From Desulfarculus sp. (GTDB taxonomy: Bacteria > Desulfobacterota > Desulfarculia > Desulfarculales > Desulfarculaceae), in the NCBI GenBank assembly GCA_016208115.1, contig JACQYR010000001.1:1-47988 (forward strand): a stretch of 47,988 bases of DNA, in the 5' to 3' direction. Made by a program: the position numbers and the translations under genes. The first letter of the stretch is position 1. Every line of letters begins with the position of its first letter. Below, one piece after another: positions 41,289 through 47,988 of this stretch. The notes under the pieces are model-generated. The model did no database searches. It was not told the origin of the DNA and saw only the letters and a list, made by a program, of their open reading frames with translations.

Positions 41289-43007
41289 CTACAGGCTCTG
41301 GCCGCCGCCGGTCCGCACCAGGTTGACCACCTGAGCCACCGCCTCGTTCAATGGTAACATCTCCACCTGGCCCGAGGCACGGTGCTTGAACTCCACCTGC
41401 CCGGTCTTGAGCCCCTTCTCGCCCACCACCAGGCGGTAGGGGATGCCCAAGAGGTCGCCGTCCTTGAACTTCACCCCTGGCCGCAGGTCGCGGTCGTCCA
41501 AGAGCACGTCCACCCCAGCGGCGGTCAGCTCCTGGTACAGGCGCAGGGCCTCGTCCCAGGCCTGGCCGCTGGTGCTCATAGGCAGCACGGCCACCGAGAA
41601 GGGCGCGATGGCCAAGGGGAAGATGACGCCGTTCAAGTCATTGCCCTGCTCGATGGCCGCAGCCACGATGCGGCTCACCCCGATGCCGTAGCAGCCCATG
41701 ACGATGGGCTTGCTCAAACCCTCGGCGTCCAGGTAGTTGGCGCCCAGGGCCTCACTGTACTTGGTGCCCAGGCGGAAGATGTGCCCCACCTCGATGCCCC
41801 GGTCCAGGGTGATGGTCCCGGCCGCGCAGCGGGGGCAGGGGTCGCCGACCACCACGCTGCGCAGGTCGGCCTGCTTGGCCGCCGGCACGTCGCGCTGCAA
41901 ATTCAGGCCGGTGAGGTGGGTGTCGGCCTGGTTGGCGCCCACCACCAGGGCGGCCTCGCGGTAGAGCTCCTGGTCGGCATAGATGGGTATGGCCAGGCCC
42001 AGCGGCCCGGAGAAGCCCAGGGGTCCGCCCGTGACCTCGGCGATCATCTCCGGGCTGGCTAGGAACACCTCGTTGGCACCCAGCAGGTTCTTGAATTTGA
42101 TCTCGTTGAGCTCGCGGTCGCCACGCACGCACGCCGCCACGGGCTGTCCGTCGGCCACGTAGATCAGGGTCTTGGCCACGGCGGAGGCCGGCACCCCCAG
42201 GAACTTGGCCACGGCCTCCACGGTGTGGGCCTTGGGGGTGGCCACGGACTGGATTTCCTGGCTGGGCGCGGCCGGCTCTCCGGCGGGCAGCTTCACCTCG
42301 GCCTTCTCCACGTTGGCGCCATAGTCGCAGGCCGTGCAACTGGCGATGTCGTCCTCGCCGGTGGCGGCCAGCACCATGAACTCGTGGCTGAAGGAGCCGC
42401 CGATGCTGCCGGTGTCCGCCTCCACGGCGCGGTAGCGCAGGCCCAGGCGGTCGAAGACGGCCCTATAGGCGGCGTGCATCTGGCGGTAGCTCTCGGCGCT
42501 GGTTTCTTCGTCCACGTCAAAGGAGTAGGCGTCCTTCATCAGGAACTCGCGGGCGCGCATGATGCCGAAGCGCGGGCGTATCTCGTCGCGGAACTTGGTC
42601 TGAATCTGGTAGAGGTTGAGCGGCATGTCCCGGTAGGAGCGCACCTCGCGCCGCACCAGGTCGGTGATGACCTCCTCGTGGGTGGGGGCCAGGCAAAAGG
42701 CGTGGTCGTGGCGGTCAATGAAGCGCAACAGCTCGCGGCCGTAATGCTCCCAGCGCCCCGACTCCTGCCACAGCTCGGCCGGCTGCACCCCGGGCATGAG
42801 CATCTCCTGGGCCCCGGCGCGGTCCATCTCCTGGCGCACGATGGCCTCCACCTTGCGCAGCACCCGATAGCCCAGGGGCAGCCAGGTGTAGATGCCGGCG
42901 GCCAGCTTCCTTATGAAGCCGGCGCGCAGCATGAGCTGATGGGAGATGACCTCGGCCTCGGCCGGTGTTTCCTTGAGGGTGGGAATCAGGGTACGCGAGA
43001 AAAGCAT
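41289..43007 (-). CDS. proS: Prolyl-tRNA synthetase (bacterial type with editing domain)
   Basis: Class II synthetase of 572 residues. It opens with [44 protein letters not shown] (motif 1 region), then [13 protein letters not shown] and [25 protein letters not shown] (motif 2), the INS editing domain about 235-380 inserted before motif 3 ([27 protein letters not shown]), [17 protein letters not shown] (motif 3) and the anticodon-binding domain. AAGGA precedes ATG 43007. Editing of Ala-tRNA(Pro) is expected from the INS domain. Confidence 0.96.
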   Translation of the reverse strand: MLFSRTLIPTLKETPAEAEVISHQLMLRAGFIRKLAAGIYTWLPLGYRVLRKVEAIVRQEMDRAGAQEMLMPGVQPAELWQESGRWEHYGRELLRFIDRHDHAFCLAPTHEEVITDLVRREVRSYRDMPLNLYQIQTKFRDEIRPRFGIMRAREFLMKDAYSFDVDEETSAESYRQMHAAYRAVFDRLGLRYRAVEADTGSIGGSFSHEFMVLAATGEDDIASCTACDYGANVEKAEVKLPAGEPAAPSQEIQSVATPKAHTVEAVAKFLGVPASAVAKTLIYVADGQPVAACVRGDRELNEIKFKNLLGANEVFLASPEMIAEVTGGPLGFSGPLGLAIPIYADQELYREAALVVGANQADTHLTGLNLQRDVPAAKQADLRSVVVGDPCPRCAAGTITLDRGIEVGHIFRLGTKYSEALGANYLDAEGLSKPIVMGCYGIGVSRIVAAAIEQGNDLNGVIFPLAIAPFSVAVLPMSTSGQAWDEALRLYQELTAAGVDVLLDDRDLRPGVKFKDGDLLGIPYRLVVGEKGLKTGQVEFKHRASGQVEMLPLNEAVAQVVNLVRTGGGQSL

Positions 43008-43098
43008 GGTTGGTCCTTATCGTACATTGCAGTTCTGACTATTTGTGGTCGGGTCTTCCAGCGTCAGACCCCGTGGATATTTCTAAATCATGAAAAAG

Positions 43099-43230
43099 GT
43101 CATTGCGAGCGCAGCGAAGCAATCCACCCTATTTTTCCCTGCTTCCATGTTGCCGGCTCGCGGCATGACCAAATCATAAATTTGGTGGATTGCCGCGTCG
43201 CATCCCTCCCGGGATGCTCCTCACAATGAC
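43099..43230. repeat. Palindromic MITE-like repeat element between ispG and proS
   Basis: A 132-bp element with inverted ends: GTCATTGCGAGCGCAGCG.. with CAATCCACC on the left, and GGTGGATTG.. (43184-43192) to CTCACAATGAC on the right. The inner arm CAATCCACC/GGTGGATTG is perfect. The GTCATTGCGAG...GAAGCAATC theme is a dispersed palindromic repeat I associate with many unrelated bacterial genomes. It ends two bases beyond the ispG stop, within the 225-bp gap before proS, and could fold into a large RNA hairpin in the transcript. Confidence 0.7.
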
Positions 43231-43232
43231 AC

Positions 43233-44351
43233 CTATTGCTGATGGTCCCCCAGCGCGGGGCCTTCACTTTCCTGGTCCTGGCTGTCCCACTCCTCCTCCA
43301 CCCGACGCACTTCTTCCATCAGCGCGGCCAGCAGGTCGGCCTCGGCCACCTTCTTGACCACCTGGCCCTTGGCGAAGATGACCCCCTGGCCGCGTCCTCC
43401 CGCCAGGCCCACGTCGGCGTGGGCCGCCTCGCCAGGCCCGTTCACCACGCAGCCCATGATGGCCACGGTCAGGGGCGCGCGCACGCTGGCCAGCTCCTTC
43501 TCGGCGGCCTCCAGCAGGGGGATAAGCTCGATCTCGGTGCGACCGCAGGTGGGGCAGGAGATGATCTCCACGCCGCGCTGCCTCAGCCCGCAGGCCCGCA
43601 AGAGGTGCCAGGCCACCTCCACCTCACGCACCGGGTCGGCGGTCAAGGACACGCGCAAGGTGTCGCCTATGCCCTCCAGCAATAGCGCCCCGATGCCGAC
43701 AGAGCTTTTCACCGTGCCGGCTAAAAGCCCGCCGGCCTCGGTGACGCCCAGGTGCAGGGGATAGTCGCACTGCCCAGCAAAGAGGCGGTAGGCGGCGATG
43801 GCGTCCAGCACGCTAGAGGATTTCAGGCTCACCTTGATCTGCTCAAAGCCCAGGTCCTCCAGCAGGCGAGCCTGGCGAAGCGCGGCCTGCACGATGGCCG
43901 CCGGGGTGGGACCGCCGTGGGCGGCCAGCAGGTCCTTGGGCAGGGAGCCGGAGTTGGCCCCCACGCGGATGGGCACGCCGTGCATCTTGGCGGCCTCCAC
44001 CACCCGGCGCACGGCCGCCTCGCCGCCGATGTTGCCGGGGTTGATGCGTAAGCTCGCGGCGCCGTTCTCCACGGCGGCCACGGCCAGGCCGGCGTCAAAG
44101 TGAATGTCGGCGATCACCGGCAGGGGGCTCAAGGCGGTGATCTGCCTGAAGGCCAGGGCCGCCTCCAGGTCGGGCACGGCGCAGCGCACCACCTCGCAGC
44201 CGGCCACGGCCAGGCGCTCTATCTGGGCCAGGGTCGCGGCCGCGTCGCGGGTGTCGGTGCTGGTCATGGACTGCACCACCACCGGCGCGCCGTGGCCGAT
44301 GGCTACCGGGCCTAGGTGTATGCGGCGGGTCTGGCTGCGGTAAAAAGACAT
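43233..44351 (-). CDS. ispG: 4-hydroxy-3-methylbut-2-en-1-yl diphosphate synthase IspG (GcpE)
   Basis: Penultimate MEP-pathway enzyme; reduces MEcPP to HMBPP with a 4Fe-4S cluster. The 372-residue protein has PVVVQSMTSTDTRD, the TIM-barrel segment IADIHFD...LRINPGNIG, PIRVGANSGSLPKDLL and cluster ligands in ISCPTCGRTEIEL plus GCVVNGPGEA. ATG 44351 (MSFYRSQTRR) is preferred, with GGAG five bases upstream; the frame extends to 44429 without support. The C-terminal 25 residues are hydrophilic and acidic. It is part of a minus-strand set with DUF523 upstream and proS downstream. Confidence 0.95.
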   Translation of the reverse strand: MSFYRSQTRRIHLGPVAIGHGAPVVVQSMTSTDTRDAAATLAQIERLAVAGCEVVRCAVPDLEAALAFRQITALSPLPVIADIHFDAGLAVAAVENGAASLRINPGNIGGEAAVRRVVEAAKMHGVPIRVGANSGSLPKDLLAAHGGPTPAAIVQAALRQARLLEDLGFEQIKVSLKSSSVLDAIAAYRLFAGQCDYPLHLGVTEAGGLLAGTVKSSVGIGALLLEGIGDTLRVSLTADPVREVEVAWHLLRACGLRQRGVEIISCPTCGRTEIELIPLLEAAEKELASVRAPLTVAIMGCVVNGPGEAAHADVGLAGGRGQGVIFAKGQVVKKVAEADLLAALMEEVRRVEEEWDSQDQESEGPALGDHQQ

Positions 44352-44437
44352 AAGACTCCACTGGGGCTTAGAATATCTGAAATCCTTGTACCCCCGGCCA
44401 GGCTGACTGTCAATCTGGGCTGGAGCCAAATGCAGGA

Positions 44438-44881
44438 CTAGGCGCGGACCTCCATCACCTCGATGCCCTGGGCCAGCAAGAGGGCCGTGAGCACCCCCTG
44501 CCCCGGGCCGCCCCGGGGGTTATGCCCCTGGGGGTCATGAGCGCAAGAGGGCGAGCGGTCCTTGAGGTAGGCCCGCCGCACGCCCGCGGCCAGGGCGCGG
44601 GCCAGCACGGCCTGGGCACCGGCGATGAAGGCCGCGCTTACGTCCAGGCCCTCGGCGGTGAGCACCCGGGCGCGGCCGGCCAGCACGTCGGTGCCCTCGC
44701 GCCCCGGCGTGGCGCCCACGATGCGCGCCGCCGGACGGGGCACGGTCAGTCCGCCCAGCACCTCGGGGCACAGGGCCAGGATGTCGGCGTGGGGCAGTTG
44801 GGCCAGCCAGGTCGGCACGGCCAGCACCCGGCTGTCGTAGCGGGTGCAGAGCCCCCACAGGCAGGCCGAGACCAGTATCAT
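44438..44881 (-). CDS. DUF523 family protein
   Basis: A 147-residue protein of the YbbK-like DUF523 group: ILVSACLWGLCTRYDS at the N-terminus, CPEVLGGLTVPRPAARIVG, then SAAFIAGAQAVLARALAAGVRRAYLKDRSPSCAHDPQG. Conserved cysteines in SACLxG, LCPE and SPSC suggest a metal or FeS site. Function not established. ATG 44881 has AGAGGG eight bases upstream; a TTG at 44887 is less likely. It lies between purM and ispG. Confidence 0.82.
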   Translation of the reverse strand: MILVSACLWGLCTRYDSRVLAVPTWLAQLPHADILALCPEVLGGLTVPRPAARIVGATPGREGTDVLAGRARVLTAEGLDVSAAFIAGAQAVLARALAAGVRRAYLKDRSPSCAHDPQGHNPRGGPGQGVLTALLLAQGIEVMEVRA

Positions 44882-44927
44882 CCTCAATCCCTCTGGGTAA
44901 TCCAGGACAGACCCGCCCGGCCCGGCG

Positions 44928-45971
44928 CTAGATGAACTCCACCGGGGCCTGGCCGTCCTGGCGCTTGGCCATCTCGCCCACCAGGTAGGAGGAGTGGCCC
45001 ATGGCCTCCAGGCGCTGGATCACCTCGCCGGCCTGGTCGGCCGGCACCACCACCATCATGCCCAGGCCGGAGTTAAAGGTGCGCAGCATCTCCATCTCGT
45101 CCAGGCCGGCGGCCTGGCGCAGGAAGTGGAAGATGGGCGGCACCGGCCAGGAGCCCCGGCGAATCACGGCCCTGAGCGAGGCCGGCAGCACCCGGGGCAG
45201 GTTCTCCACGATGCCACCGCCGGTGATGTGGGCCACGGCGTGCAGGTTAAAGTTGCGCCGCAGGTTCAAGATGGCCTCGGTGTATATCTTGGTGGGGGTG
45301 AGCAGCACCGGCCCCAGGGGGCCTCCCAGGTCGTCCACCTGGGAATCCACGTTCAGCTTCAGTTGGTCGAAGCAGATGCGCCGCACCAGGGAATAGCCGT
45401 TGCTGTGCAGGCCGCTGCTGGCCAGGCCCACCACGGCGCAGCCGGCGTGCATGCCCGAGCCGCCCATGATCTCCTTGCGGTCCACCACGCCCACGGCGAA
45501 CCCGGCCAGGTCATATTCCCCCGGGGGGTAAAAGCCGGGCATCTCCGCCGTCTCGCCGCCGATGAGCGCGCAGTGGGCCTGGCGGCAGCCCTCCACGATG
45601 CCGGCCACGATCTGCTCGGCCTGGCCCAGCCTGAGATCGCCGGTGGAGATGTAGTCCAGCATGAACAGGGGGCGCGCCCCGCAGACCACGATGTCGTTGA
45701 CGCACATGGCCACCAGGTCAATGCCCACGGTGTCGTGCTTGTCCATCAGAAAGGCGATCTTGAGCTTGGTGCCCACGCCGTCGGTGGAGCTGACCAGCAC
45801 CGGCTGGGGGTAGCGCTCGGTGTTCAAGGCCACCAGCCCCGAGAAGCCGCCCAGGTCGGTGAGTACCGAGGAATTGTGGGTCGAGCGCACCATTTGACTG
45901 ATGTTCTTGACGAACTGGTTGCCCTTCTCGATATCTACCCCGGCCTCGCGGTACTGGTCCTTGCCGGTCAT
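44928..45971 (-). CDS. purM: Phosphoribosylformylglycinamidine cyclo-ligase
   Basis: Fifth step of purine synthesis: ATP-dependent closure of FGAM to AIR. At 347 residues it is standard. Motifs: YREAGVDIEKGNQFV, STDGVGTKLKIAFLMDKHDTVGIDLVAMCVNDIVVCGARPLFMLDYI, LIGGETAEMPGFYPPGEYDLAGF, GLASSGLHSNGYSLVR and HITGGGIVENLPRVLP. AAGGAG lies 11 bases before ATG 45971. Other pur genes are not in the window. Confidence 0.97.
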   Translation of the reverse strand: MTGKDQYREAGVDIEKGNQFVKNISQMVRSTHNSSVLTDLGGFSGLVALNTERYPQPVLVSSTDGVGTKLKIAFLMDKHDTVGIDLVAMCVNDIVVCGARPLFMLDYISTGDLRLGQAEQIVAGIVEGCRQAHCALIGGETAEMPGFYPPGEYDLAGFAVGVVDRKEIMGGSGMHAGCAVVGLASSGLHSNGYSLVRRICFDQLKLNVDSQVDDLGGPLGPVLLTPTKIYTEAILNLRRNFNLHAVAHITGGGIVENLPRVLPASLRAVIRRGSWPVPPIFHFLRQAAGLDEMEMLRTFNSGLGMMVVVPADQAGEVIQRLEAMGHSSYLVGEMAKRQDGQAPVEFI

Positions 45972-46076
45972 GGCCCATGATCTCCTTGGGAGGCGTTAGC
46001 GCTGGCAGTGGATGGGGCTACTCTAGCAGAAAAGCCCCGGCCCGCAAATCTGTCCGCCCCGCCGGCCTCTCTCGGC

Positions 46077-47312
46077 CTAGCCGCCGATGGGCAGGGTCAG
46101 CAGGGGCGCGTGGGCCGGCGGGTTGCCCGACTGCAAGGCCAGCAAGGTACTAAGGAATGAGAAGACCAGCTTGGAGCGTAGGTCGGTGTCGGCGATGTAG
46201 TACCAGCCCTCGCGATAGGGCACGGACACCATGGCCCCGGCCGGTCTTTGATCCGCGTGGCGCACCTCGAAGAAGTCCTTGATATATGGGTAGGGGTCCA
46301 CCATCTGACCACCATGGTCCAGGGGTACCTGGCTGGCCGCGCTGGCCTCGGCTTGCCCAGGGGGGACCTGCACGCCCTGGCCCAGGTAGTCCAACACCTC
46401 GCGCATGGAGCGCATGCGGAAGGGCAGGTCCACGTAGCGGGGGTCGCGGCCAAAGGTGTCGCCCAGGAGCGAGGCCTCGATCAGGCGGAAGGCCAGTATC
46501 TCCTGCCCCGACTTGAGGCGCAGGGGACGGTAGGGGACGCCCAGGAGCCCGGCCATCTCCTGGGCTTCCTGGGCGTTGGCGAAGCGCAGGGCCATGACCA
46601 ACTGAGGACCCTTGTCCTTGGGCTCCTCCTTGGCCTCCTCCTTGGCGGGCTCCTTGGCCTTGGTCTTGGCCTTGTCAGCGCCCTTTGCCTTGGCCTTTTC
46701 CTCCTTGGGTTTTTCCTTTTCCTTGGCCTTATCCTCGGGCACCACGTGGGCGATGTCCAAATCGCCACGGGTGCGCATGAGGCTGGCCAGGTGGCAGAAA
46801 CGGCGGAAGGCCTCCAGGCGCTGCGGGTTTATGGGCCGGTTGGGCGACTGGTTCTCCAACTGGCCGATGCGGTCCAGCACGCAGCGCAGCAGTATCTCCA
46901 GATGGGTGTTGGCCCGAAAAAGCACCATGAAGCGCTGGCCGTCAATCTCCGAGAGAATCTCCTGGGTGTACTTCTGCCCGTCCATGGGCGAGTAGGTCAC
47001 GGTGGGGGTTTCGGACAGGGTGGTGCCCAGGGGAAACTGCTGGGTGGCGGGGTTGGTGTTGAAGATGGCCCCGGCGCTCACGGAATAGGAAAAGGACGAG
47101 GCGATGGTGCCCACCTGCATGAACAGGGGGTGCTCCAGATACTTCATGCGCACCAAGTTGAGCAAGAGCTGCTCGCTGTTGGAGCGCTGGGCGGTTATGT
47201 TGTAGTCCAGGCGGTTGACGCGCATGGTGGCCGGCCCCAGGCCGCAGGCCGCCAAGCCCAGGCAGGCGTAGAGCAGAAGACCCCAACCCCACCATGCCGT
47301 CCGTGACCTCAT
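46077..47312 (-). CDS. Predicted lipoprotein with Lys/Glu/Ala-rich central insert
   Basis: A 411-residue exported lipoprotein of unknown function: signal WWGWGLLLYACLGLAAC with lipobox LAAC (Cys about 23). The mature start VNRLDYNITAQRSNSEQLLLNLVRMKYLEHPLFMQVGTIASSFSYS resembles a conserved but unnamed family of outer-membrane-associated proteins seen in diverse Gram-negatives. Residues about 208-245 are a low-complexity KEKEKPKEEKAKAKG-type insert, probably disordered or coiled. The C-terminal domain ends with a repeated Trp/Tyr strand pattern (YREGWYYIADTDLRSKLVFSFLSTLLAL). GGAG precedes ATG 47312; open sequence to 47426 is not needed. Confidence 0.75.
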   Translation of the reverse strand: MRSRTAWWGWGLLLYACLGLAACGLGPATMRVNRLDYNITAQRSNSEQLLLNLVRMKYLEHPLFMQVGTIASSFSYSVSAGAIFNTNPATQQFPLGTTLSETPTVTYSPMDGQKYTQEILSEIDGQRFMVLFRANTHLEILLRCVLDRIGQLENQSPNRPINPQRLEAFRRFCHLASLMRTRGDLDIAHVVPEDKAKEKEKPKEEKAKAKGADKAKTKAKEPAKEEAKEEPKDKGPQLVMALRFANAQEAQEMAGLLGVPYRPLRLKSGQEILAFRLIEASLLGDTFGRDPRYVDLPFRMRSMREVLDYLGQGVQVPPGQAEASAASQVPLDHGGQMVDPYPYIKDFFEVRHADQRPAGAMVSVPYREGWYYIADTDLRSKLVFSFLSTLLALQSGNPPAHAPLLTLPIGG

Positions 47313-47717
47313 GGCTCGTGCTCCATGGCTGGTTTTTGCCTGGGCTTTAGCCGCCCTAATACCTGGCGGCGGTTTGATTTCACCGCATATCCTAAACTGA
47401 TAGCAAATCGCCCCCGCTGGGTCCACGCATTTCTGGACGGCCCCGTTGGGCTACGGGTTGACATTGGGTGCCTAAAAAAGGCATGACTCATCTCAGTGGC
47501 AATCAAAGCCGTCCATGGCTTTGATTGCCTATCGGCCGGGCAAAAACGCGGTTTTGCCCGGCCTCCCGGGCGCTTTCGCGCCCGGCGGGCCATCCACCGG
47601 GGTCCCCAAGCAAACGAAGTTTGCTTGGGGTGGTTCTTGGCCCGCATACCAAATTGCGACCAACCGCATTGTTAGATCGCAATTTGGTATCGGCTCGCGG
47701 GTGAAAAGGAGAAGGAC
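47313..47717. other. Intergenic region before recG, dominated by a hairpin array
   Basis: About 405 bp with no credible gene. The right part is the hairpin array at 47469-47690. The left part (47313-47460) should hold the minus-strand lipoprotein promoter; I see no clear consensus. Confidence 0.5.
47469..47690. repeat. Array of five long perfect hairpins (plus one short) upstream of recG
   Basis: Consecutive perfect inverted repeats of unrelated sequence: TGCCT/AGGCA (47469-47483, 5 bp); GGCAATCAAAGCC/GGCTTTGATTGCC (47498-47529, 13 bp); GGCCGGGCAAAA/TTTTGCCCGGCC (47534-47563, 12 bp); CCGGGCGC/GCGCCCGG (47566-47585, 8 bp); CCCCAAGCAAAC/GTTTGCTTGGGG (47604-47630, 12 bp); ATACCAAATTGCGA/TCGCAATTTGGTAT (47646-47690, 14 bp). 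Gaps between them are 4-18 bases. Stem-loops differ in sequence and loop size, so it is not a simple tandem repeat or CRISPR. Confidence 0.85.
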
Positions 47718-47988
47718 TTGGAACCCTACATAGCGCCCTTCCCCCTGCCCGAGCTGGCCCAATCCCTCTCCACCCTGCCCGGCGTGGGGCCGGCCACGGC
47801 CCAGGCCCTGGCCGAGCGCGGCCTGCGCACCTGGGGCGACGCCCTGTTCTTCTTTCCCCTGCGCTACGAGGACCGCCGCAGCATCACCCCCCTGCGCGCC
47901 CTGGTTCCCGGCCAGCGGGCGGTGCTGAAGGGCAAGGTACTGGCCAGCGGCCCCTGGGGCCGCCGCCGCCAGACCGGGCGCCTGGTGC
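47718..47988 (+). CDS. recG: ATP-dependent DNA helicase RecG, N-terminal part (truncated by window)
   Basis: Start of RecG, the branch-migration helicase that reverses stalled forks. Ninety residues are visible: the helix-hairpin-helix-like LSTLPGVGPATAQALAERGL, then LFFFPLRYEDRRSITPLRAL and VLKGKVLASGPWGRRRQTGRL, which opens the wedge (OB) domain. The start is TTG 47718 with AAAAGGAGAAGG upstream. The helicase motifs lie beyond base 47988. It starts 28 bases after the last hairpin of the array. Confidence 0.88.
   Translation, partial: MEPYIAPFPLPELAQSLSTLPGVGPATAQALAERGLRTWGDALFFFPLRYEDRRSITPLRALVPGQRAVLKGKVLASGPWGRRRQTGRLV

Noticed and set aside
47309..47647. Minus-strand open frame of 112 codons across the hairpin array
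   Set aside because: Its sequence is dictated by the palindromes (a similar frame exists on the other strand), with no domain or ribosome-binding site.
47469..47690. CRISPR array
   Set aside because: The hairpin units have different sequences and spacing; there is no repeated unit and no cas gene.

Overview
This window is a GC-rich bacterial chromosome segment. Gene content and order (ispG-proS-relA cluster, long-form HflX, E. coli-type IlvD, chromate operon, SpoT-like Rel) suggest a deltaproteobacterium (Desulfobacterota), possibly near Desulfarculaceae. That placement is an inference from protein character; no 16S gene is present.

Layout. 1-8.7 kb: 3' end of dnaB, an hflX interrupted by a one-base frameshift, an NCS2 nucleobase permease, and a minus-strand block holding a Cys-rich protein, a secreted protein and a large ABCG-like transporter fusion. 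8.9-10.6 kb: a small AT-rich island between an intact tRNA-Leu(CAG) and a 55-bp copy of that tRNA's 3' half. It carries a ThsB-like TIR protein and a small membrane protein in one operon, plus a divergent small gene, and has no integrase. This is the best candidate for an undescribed system: a minimal TIR/membrane-effector defence cassette whose TIR gene has a ten-G tract as ribosome-binding region. 10.7-17.5 kb: ribF, a minus-strand sugar operon (DegT aminotransferase, DPM-type GT2, GT39-like membrane protein with discoidin domains), dodecin and prmA.

17.6-27.3 kb: the branched-chain amino-acid operon ilvD-ilvB-ilvN-ilvC-leuC-leuD-leuB, followed by a lipoprotein alpha-acetolactate decarboxylase. 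It is preceded by a leader of about 630 bp with two consecutive Leu/Val/Ile-rich leader peptides. Both end in almost the same 27-bp sequence, in which the stop codon lies in the loop of a GCCCC/GGGGC hairpin. This looks like tandem attenuation and is the second main finding. ilvC has lost the segment that encodes its Mg-binding DLFGE motif.

27.4-38.5 kb: small proteins, an acetyl-CoA hydrolase/transferase-GNAT fusion, an EF-hand protein, a catalytic-domain-only tyrosine recombinase, an OmpR/EnvZ-type two-component pair, and a chromate operon (chrB, small protein, HD protein, MFS, chrA) in which chrB has an internal deletion and chrA lacks its usual N-terminus. 38.5-48 kb: minus-strand housekeeping genes purM, a DUF523 gene, ispG, proS, an isochorismatase-like hydrolase and relA/spoT, with a palindromic repeat element between ispG and proS. 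Then come a lipoprotein gene, an array of five long perfect hairpins, and the start of recG.

Several genes (hflX, GT39/discoidin, ilvC, chrB, perhaps chrA) carry frameshifts or small deletions. Sequence or assembly error must be excluded before these are called pseudogenes.
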